A stretch of DNA of 64,000 bases from Vanilla planifolia (taxonomy: Eukaryota; Streptophyta; Magnoliopsida; Asparagales; Orchidaceae), in assembly GCA_023846275.1 (NCBI GenBank), contig CM043865.1:6994068-7058067 (forward strand), given 5' to 3'. Both the position numbers and the translations under genes were made by a program. Below are positions 13,470-26,796 of this stretch, in pieces. The notes under the pieces were generated by a model. It did no database searches, was not told the origin of the DNA, and saw only the letters and a program-made list of their open reading frames with translations. Numbering within the stretch: the stretch's first letter is position 1; every line of letters starts with the position of its first letter.

Positions 13470-16200
13470 CAAAGGTTTTTTTGGCCGTCCTGCTTTCTTT
13501 CCAATTTCATATTTTTTTGAGAATTTTTTTACTTCATGGTGAAACTTGTAAAGGCTACAAGAAGTTGCAAATGTTTTTTTTTTGTTTATTCAATAACTGT
13601 AGCACTGAAATGGAAGGTTTATCAAGTGCACTACACTTTTGATTTTAAAGTTTGTGAGTGTTCAATTGCTCTTCTTAACCTGTTGGCAACAATAAATTAG
13701 GAAATTGCCAGGTGAATTTATCGCATTTTTGAAATTCATCTTCGAGTTTGCACTGTCTATTTCACATTTCTTCAATTTTAATCATTTGGAGGTTTGTTAT
13801 GCAAAAGCAAAAAAAAAATGATTTTGTTTGGTTTAAATCAAATACCGTTTGTATTATAAACTGACACCATAAAATTGTTTTTTAAATGTTAATTAATAAT
13901 AAAAATTTGTTAGATTGAGCATCAAATTGTTATCAAATCATAAAATAATATTTATATCAAATATTATTTTTCTAAAATGAGTGGACTTAAATAAAATTTA
14001 TAATTCAAAATTATATTCCTCCCTTGTTATTATCAAAATCAGGGAATTTTGAATAAATCATCAAGAAATAAGAGAATTTATTATACAAAGTAACTTTCTT
14101 CTCACTAAATATTTAGATACTCAATTTTTATACTTTGATCCATAGAAATAAATCAAATAAATCATAAAAAAACAAATATAAGATAGTTTGATTTGATACC
14201 AAGTGACAATACAAATAATTAGAGCTCTATCAATACTTGAGTAAAAAAAACTATAATAAATGTTGGAAAGTTGAGAAAGTTTACTGCCCTCCCTTAATCT
14301 ATGCTTCCCTTTCTAGATACTACTTTTTGATATAAATTTTAATCCCTCATTGCCCTAAATGCTTACTACTAATAGTTTTCTTAGAAGGATTTTTTTAATT
14401 GCTACAGCAATACTATTGTTTGCCTTTGTTTAAGAATAACTCTTAACTTAGTTATGCTCCTTTCAAAAGGCTTAAAATGAATTTAGTGGCTCTCCCTTTT
14501 GAATTAAGTAAATACCAAGTATTGAAAGTACCAAATGTTGAAAGGTATGATTGTAGTTTTTTGAGAACAATATAAACCTAATGTGGAATAAGTTCCAATA
14601 AGATAAGTTCAGCTTAATATCAATTTTGAATTAAGATATCAAATATAAGCTAAGCAAAAGTAATACCAATTAAAATAAATGATGAGATGGTAACCAAATT
14701 GATGTTAATTATTAAGATATATCTTTTCATAAAATAATCAATCAACTATTAATATAAGATATTATTTGAATTGATAATAATTAATAATGATATATAAAGC
14801 ATTAATCAAATTGATACCAATTGTAATAGAATTGGATTTGATATCTTTTACTAGATAAGTATAGAATAATAATGATCTCAAATGTTACAAATTTTTTTTA
14901 TTATTTTAGTATCATTTATTGGATTTTAGGATTTTGAGCTCATGTAATGTATCATAATTATTTTATCTTTTTTCTTAAATAAAAGTTTTATTACATGATT
15001 CCTTGATATCAAGACTAGTCGATCTAATGTATAAAAACATCCTACCCAAAAGCAAGATAATTATCCTTGCTAAATGTATAACATACTTCAAACATTAAGA
15101 TAGTTCCAACCCTTAGAATTAAGCTCTAGCCTTATCATACATTCTTATAAAAATGATTTTAAGTGATTGTGATTCAATTTTGATAAGTTTAGAATTTTTT
15201 ATTTAATTGATTTTATAGGATAATGTAGCTTTAGCTAAATTAGACGAATTATGATTTCAATGACTAAAATGAGTTGGCAATGCAGATTATTTTCTTACAT
15301 GAGATTTGTGGGCATTTATGAATAAATATTTAAGAAATTATCATGAAGATAATACATAAGTTATTTGGTTAAATTAGATTTTTTATTAACCAAATAGTTT
15401 TTTTGGTTAAGTAATTTTTACAACTATCGTTGACTTATGAATATAAACCAAGGAGATTCTAAAATTTTCTAAATAAGCCATAGTAGCTATATGATTATAA
15501 GAACCTTTATAAAAATATATTATGGTCTAATACTTATAATCTCGAATATTTAAAATTCAAATAAAAGATTGAAATTTTGAGTTACAGTTAAAATATATAG
15601 ATTTTGAAATTCAAATTAGAACTAAAATTTTAGAATTCAAAATTTACTTATCGCAATTAAAATACATATTTTTGTGAATTTTAAATTTGAAAATTCACTA
15701 TTCTTTATAAACTAAAATATTCAAATATCTTCATAAAAGAATTTTAATTATTAAAATTAGTAATCTCCATAAAATTTATAATTTTTTGAGATTTTGAACT
15801 TCTAATAATTTGATCCTTATAGATTATCACTAATAATTCATGTATAATGTTAGAAATTTAAAATTGAGATTTTAATGAATTCTTTGTATGTCAATATAAG
15901 CATTGCAAGTAAAATGAATCTAGATAATCCTTTATCTTAAGAACAAAGACAAGATGTAAACGCCCTTTCTTGTTGAATAAGTTGTTATTTCATTAAAATC
16001 ATTCTTTGATTAAAGTAAGAAAAGGGTTTAATCAATAAGACATTGCTTAGAAATCAAGGAATGTTTTCCATATGTCCTTAACATGAAGGCACAACTTGGG
16101 CTTTAATTTAAGGAACTCAAATCAATCTGGATTCTCTTGTGATGATAGTATGTGGTGATTGTGTTAATCTAGCACATTGAATTGTCACAAATGTTCCTTT
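13470..16200. other. AT-rich stretch, nothing recognised
   Basis: Long runs of AT-rich sequence with many short duplicated words. No coding potential or complete element was seen. Confidence 0.45.
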
Positions 16201-16206
16201 AAAAAT

Positions 16207-16443
16207 CTAAATATATTTTTTAGTTTTAGATATAATAGATTTTCCATAAGAATTATCAAAGAAAATGTGTCCAAAGTTTGAGCAATAGTTGCATACAATT
16301 CTTGATGGTGCATGAAAATATGAAGCAAACATTTTTTTATTGGAAGAGGATAAAAAATTTACGTTATGACTTGTGCATCCATAATTTTTTAAGATAAAAG
16401 ATGAGAATTTCATATGCAAGTAGGAAATTTTTTGTTTAAGCAT
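16207..16443 (-). mobile_element. possible decayed retroelement gag fragment
   Basis: A minus-strand stretch contains the zinc-knuckle-like word VCNYCSNFGHIFFD, similar to the CCHC knuckle of Copia-type gag proteins. The rest has no clear match. If real, it is a small old fossil, separate from the element at 16.9-25.5 kb. Confidence 0.2.
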
Positions 16444-16859
16444 TTCAATTCATCCTTAATTTATGATAAAAACAATCAATTTATTTTTTAATTCAGCATT
16501 TGCATCTTTAAGCAAGTTATCTTCAAGAATCAAAACATCAATTCTATAGATATGGTGTAAAATATTCATTTAATTTCAAAATGATAAAAAATACAACAAA
16601 TTATAATATTTGAAAAAAGATGTGTGCTTTACCTAAGAAAGAAAAAAAATAACACAATTTGTAGGGTTGCTTTAGATAAGAAGAAAAAGAAAAAAAACAC
16701 TTGAAGAATACTTTGGATAAAAAAATACATGCTTAGTAATAAGTACTTTCTAGTGTGTAATTAATGCAATTAATTCTCATACGTGTAACTTAATAAAATA
16801 ATATGAATAGATATTTGAGGAATACTTTTGATAATGAAGAATAAGGAAGAATAAGGTGA

Positions 16860-18592
16860 GACATTGAAGAAGTGCATTTAATGAATAAGAAGTTAAAGAA
16901 ATATTTGATGAGGGCTTTAATAAGAAAAAGAAGCGGAGACACTTCAAGATGCGATACAATGTATCTTTTATATTCATACAATGGTTGACCAATGTGACCA
17001 TGCAGATTTGTTGTGAATTTTTGTGAATCTTATTATATTTTTTTACATTTTATGTTAATAGAATGTTTTGAACCCCAATAACAAATAAAGACATATTTGC
17101 ATAGAAAAATGTTTTTTTTGTATATTTTCAAGATTTTTTTCCTAGTATTTGGATTATGAGCCAAAGTGTATAGTACAGTCATATAAATGCATAAGATTAT
17201 CAGATTAATATTTTGTGGTCATCCCCATACTTAAGGGAGACTAATTAAAGTCAACCACTTTGAATGGTCAAACATTATCCACACAATTTTTTCTAATCAT
17301 CTTGGGCAATTTGCCAAATGCATTTAGTTGTTAGGTCAAACAATCTTGAGTGGTTGGTTTAACAACACAAGTTGGTTTTGCTATATTATTCAACCTAAAT
17401 TTCTCTTGTTTTGTTTCCTAATCCTATGTTTTTCTTACAATTTAAAAAACTAGTATCTAATTCATTTGAATATAATAAAGATTTAGAATGCATTTTAGAA
17501 GCCAAGAGTCTTAGTTAGATTTTCCCTTGAATCAAGAATGTTTTATGTGATGCCTTACCTCAAAAACTACCATGGAGCATTTCTTAGTGATGCTTCAAAA
17601 TGTTTAAGGCTTGGATAGTCATATAAAAAGATCTTAGGGGTAAAGTTCTATATGATGCACTTCTTTGAGGTCAATTACGATTTTATCTCTCAAAGTGTTT
17701 CATCAATGAAGTTTATAATTTCTAGCTTTCCTATTTTGTTGTTGTGTTTGTTTGTGATATTAATATAACTAATGGAATCCAATCTTTGTGAAACTTTCCA
17801 AATTTAATCTCATATAAGTTACTAAACTTTTATATTTATCATTCTTGTTTGTTTGGATGTTTGATGGATGTTCAAAAATGATTTTCAAAACTTGTCATTT
17901 AAGTTGCAATTACCTCAAACCTCTATAATCAATCCTAAAAAACCATCTAAATAAGATCCAAATATTATGAAACTTGGTAATTTCATATTTAAATTTTAAA
18001 AAACTTTGGTATTCATTATTTCTATTGCTTTGATAACTTGAATGTCCAATTTAGATTAAATTGCCCAAAATTAAACTATTTAGCAATCTTTAAAAACTTG
18101 GGTAGAAAACTTTTTTCTTACCATTATGACTAGTTGAGAAAACAAACATGATTGGATTAAGCTAAAATTAGGTAGAACTCTTCCTCTATCAATTCTCAAT
18201 AGCTAAAATTAAAAATCACTTTTAATTTTGAGGACTTTTATTTCTCTTCTCTCTCTTAAAACTACTAGCCAACTCGTGCTTAAGGTTTCAACCCTTATGC
18301 AAACTTGATTTAAACCATTGCGAAATCCCATTTCCAACAATTGAAACATATCTAATGTTATATTAAATATCTAAGTTTATTTTAATCATTGATTGATTTT
18401 TCAAATTAATTAATTAGCATGTTCTTGTTTGTGTTTCTTAAGTCTTACTTGCAATTCTACCATTTCTCCTTTAGATTTTACTACACCTAGAACTAAATTC
18501 TCCTTGCTATGTTAATGGTTCCTTACCATTCATTGTTGTTTTCCATATTAAAGCTCTTGCAATACAACCCATCAACACCAATATGTGTTGCA
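16860..18592 (+). repeat. left LTR-like direct repeat
   Basis: Shares colinear blocks with the right repeat. Examples are the CTTGGGCAATTTG and CAACCTAAATT blocks near 17,300-17,410, the GTTTATAATTTCTAGCTTTC block near 17,710, and the AAGCTAAAATTAGG block near 18,160. It ends close to TTGCA, just before the primer-binding-like site. The left boundary is uncertain by about 100 bases. Confidence 0.5.
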
Positions 18593-20120
18593 ATAAGTTT
18601 GGTATCAAGGAAAGATATTATCCTATTAGTTAGTATCATGAGATCTTCCTTGTTTTACCATCTTTCATTTCATACCACATCATGAATATTGTAGTGTTTG
18701 TCACTTTTTAAGAAGTTAGAGTCCCCTAGCTTACCATATGTACTTTATTTCCACACTCTTAATTAAATGACAAAACCTATGTAGTTGTCATTGATTCAAG
18801 GTTACCTGTGAATCTTGTAATCACCTCTTCTAAGACTACATAGGCATAGTCTTTGAACTCCACTCATTCCTTTAAACTTTCTTAGGGATTGATTTGTTGT
18901 CGTAATGGATTAGCTAAAGATGCTTCATACCTTTTTCTTTGGAATGGTTTGAAATGTTTGTATATTCCTATGGATATTACGCATGTCTTACAATGAAAAT
19001 TTGACTTGATTATTATCAAACTTAGTATAATGATCAATCTAATTCCTTTTTTTATTAGTTATCAATTTATCATATTATGTTGTCTACTAATCTTTGCAAA
19101 GCTTTAAAACCTCCACTTTTCTAAGAATTTGATTTAAATCTACATTTAATTTCTTTGAAGTATACTTCATCACCATTATCAATTATTATTCCACTCAGCT
19201 TTACACTAGCTCCATAACTCTCTTAGCTTATTGTTTCACTAACTAGTTTCCTTATTAATGAGATAAATTAGAATGAGACCACAATGAGATGTCAAATCAA
19301 CACATTTATTAAATAGTTATGATAATGTCTTATTATCATGCCCAACTTGACTTAAACCCAATAAAGCTTGATGAAGAGTCCAACCAAATTATCTGGCTTA
19401 AAATAAAGTGAGTAGCAAAAATCCATGAAGAAACAAACCAATGTCAAGTGGGCTAGTGATAAAATATCTCAATCTATAATCAACTCATAAAGAACAACTA
19501 AATAAAAGCATCTCACATATCTCAAAGCTTCCATATAAACACAAGCTAAAAAAGAAAAGTGGTTACAATAGCTACATAATACAACATAGTTCTCACATAC
19601 ATAGCTTCTCTCACATAACTCAAACATGAAATATTCACTCTCTCCTTCTCTCTAGCCCCAAGCTAACCTTTAGGAGCCTTATCTCTAAAATAATATGTAT
19701 TTTATCTTGTAAATAAGGATTGAGTATGATATGCTGAATAAAAAAAACTACTAACTATAAATAGTAAATCAATATAAAAATACTGTAAAGTTGTTGACAA
19801 ATAGTGGAGCAATAAATGAAATAGTACACGTCAATTTATAAAGAAATGAATATACTAAGTTATTGCATATATTTTTATAAGTACCATGATCATGAGTTCA
19901 CATAGTTATCTCATAGCATTAATATCATATAGTATATATATCATTTCATATTGTCATTTTTTTTCTTTTCTTAGTTTCATATTCAATTTTATCTTATTAT
20001 ATTTTATTTCTTTCTCTTGTGCTTTGATTTTTTTATATGACTACCATTTTTGCTCCTTAAGATCATATATCATATTATCTACCATGGAGTTATTTTCTAG
20101 CATCTTATGTTCACGATAGT

Positions 20121-20480
20121 AGGCCTTTGATATGTCGTAGGCCCTAACCTGGGTCTCAATGATACAATAGTGATTTTCTTTCTCATAGTACAAAGTCATC
20201 TCTCATATCACACAAAATCGTTTGCTTATGATGATGAGGCCTTTGTCATACTATAGGCCCTAATTTAGATTTAAATGATACCAAGATGATAATTTTTTTC
20301 TCATATATCATGAAACTACTACCCATATTGTCTAGCATCTCATGCTAAAGAGGTTGGGGCCTTTAACTAGACATAGACCCCAATTTGGTTCTTAACAATA
20401 CTAGGAGGATATTGTTCTTTCTCATATCATGTAGCTACAAGATAAGGCATAGAAATAATATTTTCACATTCTTATTTCTT
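20121..20480. repeat. three tandem copies of a 116-120 bp unit
   Basis: Each copy starts with a variant of AGGCCTTTGATATGTCGTAG followed by GGCCCTAA or CCCCAATT, and runs to a TTCTTTCTCATA block. Starts are at about 20,121, 20,237 and 20,357. The copies are diverged. They lie inside the internal part of the old LTR element. Confidence 0.6.
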
Positions 20481-20592
20481 TTTTCTTATAATTGTATAGA
20501 TCATTAAGTTTAATTAGTATTTCTATTTTTTTATTTGTTTCTTTCTCTTTGATTCATTTCATTTCTTATTTATGTTATGATATTTATAGTTA

Positions 20593-20657
20593 TTATATAT
20601 ATATATATATATGTACACACACATATACACACACACACACACACATACATACATATA
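20593..20657. repeat. TA/CA compound microsatellite
   Basis: About 20 bases of (TA)n run into (CA)n interrupted by TATA, then CATACATACATA. Confidence 0.9.
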
Positions 20658-22619
20658 ATCATAATAGAAGGTCATAACATAGTTTAAAACATATATAGAT
20701 GAATTCATGCAAGCAATATGCTCACATCACATCACATTTCATAATACATTTTAAGATATTAACAAGTTAATCTACTCACATCATAATTAATTTGTTTATC
20801 TAAATGATTATCATATATGTCTCTTTTCGTTCTTTCCCCTTTCTTTTATCTTTTCTCCTCATTTCATGCATAATTTTCATCATTTTCTATCAGCATTTGC
20901 ATATTATCCCTTCAATAAGCATTCACAAGCATAACATATAAAAGACTCAAATTTATGATGTAGATTATTATTTTAAACCTTCTCTTTACATAGCTCAATC
21001 CCTAAATCATACTATATGATCAATAGTCTACAATTGTTTGAATATTGGCTTAGATAGACAATCACAAGTTTAACTCTTTCTTGAAGCTGATCATAGTATC
21101 TTATGTTCTCATTGTATGATATGAACTTTCATAATTGAATAATCACATTTTAAAAAGTCTAATCTCTTACTTCAAATAAACTAATCATATAGTGCAATAT
21201 TCATAGATATCATGTAAGAGTCTGATCAAATCATCTATCATTTACTACCCATGTCTTAATCATATGGTTCAATGAATCGTCTTGTATCATACAATTTCCA
21301 TAGGAAACCAAGTTCCATCGTTGCTCAATTGATCATATGGTACATCAAAAATGATTGTACCATCCAATCTTCTTAAGAAAGTGGATTTATTTAGAATCTT
21401 TACCATTTGAACTACCTAGGGTTCTCATCATATGATTGATCTAAGATGATTATATGGCATGATTGGTTTGATGGTATAGAGACTTAACAAAAGAACATAA
21501 CTTAGAAATCTTGACTCAATTCTTAACTAATCCCATACCAAAGCTCAAGTAGCTTGAAAGTTAATACAAGAGTATTCCAAAGAAAGGAAAACATTAATAG
21601 AGACATACCTTAATTCGTTTCATATAAAATAGAATATGAAATTCCTTCTCCCATTCTTCTTTTTTTGACTCAAAGGAATACCATGGTGTTATTCTTCAAG
21701 CTTCATTTTCATACCAATTCTCTCACAAACTCCTCTTACTTGCCCTCTCCCAAACTCCTTTTCACTCTCCAAATCTTTCTCAAATGTAGTCGTGGTCAAA
21801 ATGAGGATGAGGAGAGGGTAGGGTTTAACTTTATATTAATGAAAAAGCTTAATATAACATATTTTCTTTCTCTTTTGTCTTTTGATAATTCATAAAAATT
21901 TCAATAACTTTCAATAATTACAAACAAATTACTCACACAATCCTCACGTCGAGACATTGTCATAGTATAATCAAATCCCAACTATGGTTGTGGGTGACAT
22001 GTTACACTTTTTAAGTGGCAACCAAATAGGATAATTTCTAAGTACTAGACCTACATAATGCAAATAGACTATTAAAGACATATTTCTTAATTAAGTAAAT
22101 TTGGGCTATCACATCTACTTATTGCTTAGTATTGGTATGAAGTTGTATGTAATTATATCTATTAGTTTATTTTTGGATTTGGTAGAATACTTGATCAAGA
22201 CTTCTATGAGTTACCCTTAGCTTCAAACCTATCAAAGATATTTGAGGGTGTTTTATTGGACATTGAACATATAGAGTTTATTCCTCGCCTATTTTTGATT
22301 TGCTTTACATTTTTACTTTACCATAGCATTCAAATATATAATGATATACACCTAGTCTTATGTGCATCTTGTACCATAAAAGATTTTCCTTCCAACATAT
22401 GGAGTTTTTGGAATTCCTATCTACAATTAAGGCCTCCAAGTTTCTCTTTTTAATAGTGAGTAATTCAAACCTACCATGTTCAAATCTTGATATATCATTG
22501 TTTCCAATGATTTTTTACCTTAAAATTTTGGTTCATTCCTTACAAAGGTAGGATGTATTTGTACTAAAGCTTTATGATGTTTCTTACAAAGAGCTTGCCA
22601 TGTTTCTTACAACATTGAC

Positions 22620-25455
22620 ATGAGATCTCAATTGATACCTACCATAAGATTTATTTGTTGGAGCTGCATGAGGAGTGCATACCACCAACCTTCAAAAGAA
22701 AAGGTTTTTAACGACCAAGGAAATTTGATGCAATTTATGCCTTACATTTGGGATATCTTTGACTAGTGTCACCCTATAAATTTTTCATGAACTTTTGTGC
22801 TTTTTTTATATTTCTTTGCATTTCATATTTGTTACATGCTTTGTGTCATGTCTTTACCCCAAATGCATGTTTGTTTGGTTCATATGTTGTTTTGTGCATT
22901 GTTAATAGTTTTATAGGGTTTGAATTTTGAGCTAAAACATATTATGTAATTATACAAATTCATAGGGTCTTCAAATTAAAACTTCAATGGTTATATCCAT
23001 AACTAAGGGTGGCTAATCAATGCAAACCACCATAGGTGTTTTGTATTACATGCCTCATGTCACTGTCCAACTTCAAATGTAGTTTTGGCCAAGTGTCTTG
23101 GGTAATTTGTTCAACAACTCTAGATGATTTTTCCATACTTCTCAACCTAAATTCCTCTTATTTTCATATAAACCCTACCTTTTTAAAAAACTTGTGTCCA
23201 ATCCAAAGGTAATGAAGATTTGGAATGTGGTCCAAGAGTAACCAAAGCTTCCAAAGATCTCACTTCCATCTTAATCTAGTCAACACTTAGATCCAAGCCC
23301 AAAGCTTTGAAATGGTTTACAAAAGTGTGATGATATTTTAAATACTTTTCAAGTTAAGCAAACAAATGGCTTTTAAAAATGAGTTTTTTTTATGATTTTA
23401 TTAAAAAAATATTTTTCTAAACCAAATGTAAAAGTAAAAGAGAGATATAGATGTGGCATTAAATCTATCAAAGATCAATTTTAGGTCATCGTACCACCCA
23501 AGCAAAAGAAACAGGTTGCAACGTGCAAGAATCATCTCAAGAAGGGGAAGGGAAGCATAAGGATTTACATGCATCAGGTACTAGCTAAATAAAAGCTTGT
23601 TATTGTAAATAATTGCCTAATTAATAACAACTTCTTTGTTGCTTGTTAAGTTCAAAAATCCATATTAAATCTAAGTGGTCTTTGATTGAAACAAAAAATA
23701 TCATTATACTCATCTTAATAAACTCTATTCAAAAACATAATTATTTTAATTCAAAATATCTTAGTCAGCGACATGCATTATGAGATGCACCACAAAAATT
23801 GATACATTCTTTTTCAAAATCACATTCTCATTTCAAACTATTAAAATTGACATGCTAAGATAATTCACATAATAAATTTTATATTAATCATTATCATAGA
23901 AGATCAAATTTTAAGGTATTATGCCTTTGTACTTTTGCCTCCAAGTTGGGCAAATAGTTGCTTTGGTTTTCTATTCAATGTTTTGCTCAATTTTTGGCAT
24001 ATGACTATGTTTACTTAAGGTTCATGTACGTCAATAAAGAATGCTTAAGCCACCACTCACATAATAATTTTCAAATCGTTTTATAAAAATTATTTTCTCT
24101 TTGTCCCAAATTATTTCTCAACAACATTGAAAGTTCATCTTCCAGTAGGGTTTTAAAAAATCATGCTCTATTATGCCTAATCTTGATTTGACTTAATCAT
24201 TCAATTGTATGCATATAATTCTTAAGTGCTTCACTTTAGTAACTCACTTATATCTGTAGGATTTAAATAACATGCACTTAATACACCTTATGACATCAAA
24301 ATGCATTTTGGAAGCCATGGAGCATAGTTCTCTTTACCCATTTTGGAACAAAGATATTCTTAGTGATGCCTTCCTAGAGAAATCATCATGGAAGGGTTCT
24401 TACTGATGCTTAAGGTTTTCAAGGCTTAGATCATCATCTTCAATAATCTTAGAGATGAAGTTCTATGTAATGCACTTTTTAGAAGTTAATTATGATCTTT
24501 CTTTCATATTTTCAAATTGCTTTCCTCTAACATGTTTATAATTTCTAGCTTTCTTGCTTTATTTGTTCTTTGATTGGTGATTTTGATGTAGTAAATAAAA
24601 TCTAATCTTGCTAAAACTATATGAATTTGATCTTCTATAAATTAGATAATATTAGATAGTAGTATATAACTTTTGATTATGTTGACATTTAATAGATGTC
24701 TAAGTGATTTCCAAAAGTTGTTAATAAAGTTACAGTTGCCTCAAATGTTTATGAACAATTATAAAACCCAGTCAAATAAAATCCAAAAAAACTATGGAAC
24801 TTGGTAGTTTTGATTTTATTAAGTTTGCAATAATTTAACATTTAATGCTTCTATTGAAATTGAGCATTTAGTTAAGATTAAATTTTTTCAAGTTAAATTA
24901 TCTAGTAATTATTAAAAGCCACAATGAAAAATGTTATGCATAATTTTACAATATATTGTGCAATCCAATATGTTTGCATTAAGCTAAAATTAGGCATAAC
25001 TTTTCTTTAATCAATCATTAGTGTCTTTGATTTGAATATCATTTTATTTTTTGAAAAAGTTTTATTGCTGTCCTTTTTTGCCAATATTGTCACACAACTA
25101 GTTCTTAAAATCTTAGGCCCTATAAAATATAAATTTTAATTATTGTTAAGTCTCATTTTCAATAATCCAAATCAAATCATTTCTCTAATCTTTTTAGTTG
25201 TTATCTTAAATATCTTGATTTGGTTCTATCATTTTTTATATTTACTAATTTAAAAATCAAGTTGTTATTATTATGTGTTTTTAGATTCACTTATCTTTGT
25301 TCCTTAAAGTTTGTGTTTGTTTCATGCACCTAAATGAAGACAAAAATTCAAAAATATTCATCTCTTATTATCTTACATCATTTCTCGATTCTCCTTCATT
25401 ATCTCTCATATTAGAAATATTTCAATATAGTTTGTTATTGTCACCATGTATTGAA
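22620..25455 (+). repeat. right LTR-like direct repeat with about 1 kb insertion
   Basis: Matches the left repeat in two parts, about 22,620-23,226 and 24,298-25,455. The roughly 1.07 kb between them has no counterpart in the left copy. Without it, the repeat would be about 1.76 kb, close to the left copy's 1.73 kb. The inserted block has no recognised coding content. Confidence 0.5.
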
Positions 25456-25479
25456 TCACTTTAAAAGAGATCTAGATTA

Positions 25480-26280
25480 GCAAAAGAATATAGGACACTT
25501 GAGTGCTGCTTTGGATAAGATAAGTGATTCTAATATTAATTGCATGCAATTAATTAGTGTGTACAAATTAACAAAAGAGATCAAAAGATATTTGAATCAA
25601 TCATCATATTAATTCATTTGGATTCTTTATTTTTATAGGTAAATATAATTATTTTTGATATCTATAGATCATTGAATTCATTACCACCATTTTTAAGATT
25701 ATACATTAGCAATTAAGCTGATGTGCCAATCAACTAAACTAGAAAAGGGTTTATTTTATCAACTTTTGTGTTTTCATCCAAAATCCAATGTTGAGGGTTA
25801 TCATCAAATTAACCCAATTGAATTCTTTAATGTCATTTCTAAGATTAAATGCTTGCAATTAAGATGACATGACAGTTGAATAGAATACAATGGTAAAATT
25901 TAAATATTTTTTTATTTCATTAATAAAACCAATGATGAAGATAACAATAGAGTAAAAAATTTTGACATAACCAAAAATAGTATGTTTAGTGCATAGATAT
26001 TATTTTAAAAAAATGAAAGATCAAGATTTAATGAAAGTAAATAAAATCTAAGATTTATTTTACTAGAAAAAATTTTCAAACCACAAACAACTTTAAGAAA
26101 ATAAATATAAATATATCACTATTCTTTTCTCTTTTTTATTAGGCCTCGTGTAGCATGTTTGTCGCACCTGGACAATGTTATTGAACAAAAGTGTGTTTTT
26201 TATTAATATAAACATAGGCAAGATTAAGTCTAACCAAAAGAAGTTTGGACAATTGAATGAGAAAAGCTTTGAAGTACAAA
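25480..26280. other. AT-rich upstream region of NIP gene
   Basis: No gene or repeat recognised. It borders the NIP promoter region. Confidence 0.4.
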
Positions 26281-26281
26281 T

Positions 26282-26476
26282 TAAAGTTTTGTTTACAAAG
26301 ACAGCAAAGTATACAAAGTAAACTATACAAACTGTATGTATATAAAAATGTTTAATTCAATAAATATTTTTTTTGAAATGTCCATTTCAAAAAACTTCAA
26401 TTTTACAAAAAAGGGTTGACATTGTTCGCTTTTAACATCATATTCTTCATTTTATAACTAAAGTTTTGTTTACAAA
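26282..26476. repeat. perfect 18-bp direct repeat pair upstream of NIP
   Basis: TAAAGTTTTGTTTACAAA occurs at 26,282-26,299 and again at 26,459-26,476, spaced 177 bases. Both copies are upstream of the NIP start codon. It could be a duplicated regulatory element or the trace of a small duplication or excision. Confidence 0.6.
26337..26346 (+). promoter_or_regulatory. possible TATA box for NIP
   Basis: GTATATAAAA lies about 355 bases before the chosen NIP start codon, between the two 18-bp repeats. In such AT-rich DNA a chance match is likely. The 5' leader would be roughly 320 bases if it is used. Confidence 0.25.
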
Positions 26477-26697
26477 CAGTCAACTCGCCACCGCACGCAA
26501 GCTTAAGAAAACGGAATTCTGCGTTCCCTTTGTCCTCCATTTTTGTTTTCCTCTTCCTCTGGCTTCGTAGTATGAGCAAAGCTTTGGCTGTTCCGTCCAT
26601 GCGCTGTTTCTGGGAGGTGGAAAGGAGGGAGTTAGAGATACAGGAGACAAATGCCCGAGGAAAGGAAGAGAGAGGGTTCATGTCTCGAGAGAGAACC

Positions 26698-26796
26698 ATG
26701 GAGGAGGGAAACCATTCGAGTTCGACGCCGGAGGAGAATGTTTCCTCAAACGACGACGATTCTGGGCCCAGCGTCACCGTTCCTTTACTGCAAAAG
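26698..26796 (+). CDS. NIP exon 1 (cytosolic N-terminus, 33 residues)
   Basis: The start is ATG in ACCATGG, an excellent plant context. The frame stays open upstream, so ATGs at 26,680 or 26,573 are alternatives. The peptide is hydrophilic and acidic (MEEGNHSSSTPEENV, then NDDDSGPS) and ends VTVPLLQK, matching the VPFLQK that closes exon 1 in NIPs. The exon ends AAG followed by GCAAGT, the classic strong GC-type donor. The GT sites that follow in the open frame (26,801, 26,826, 26,834, 26,862) are all in the wrong phase for exon 2. Confidence 0.75.

Larger units (their letters stand above)
16860..25455 (+). mobile_element. very old LTR retroelement (fossil), family uncertain
   Basis: Two long direct repeats, about 16,860-18,592 and about 22,620-25,455, share many blocks in the same order. 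Directly after the first repeat is TTTGGTATCAAGG, close to the usual plant primer-binding site for initiator Met tRNA, which sets the orientation as plus. The roughly 4 kb between the repeats shows no readable polyprotein; it is broken or was a non-autonomous element. The divergence of the two ends points to great age. Confidence 0.45.

Noticed and set aside
20492-20677. 61-codon frame ending in a Thr-His repeat
   Set aside because: Runs through the TA/CA microsatellite.
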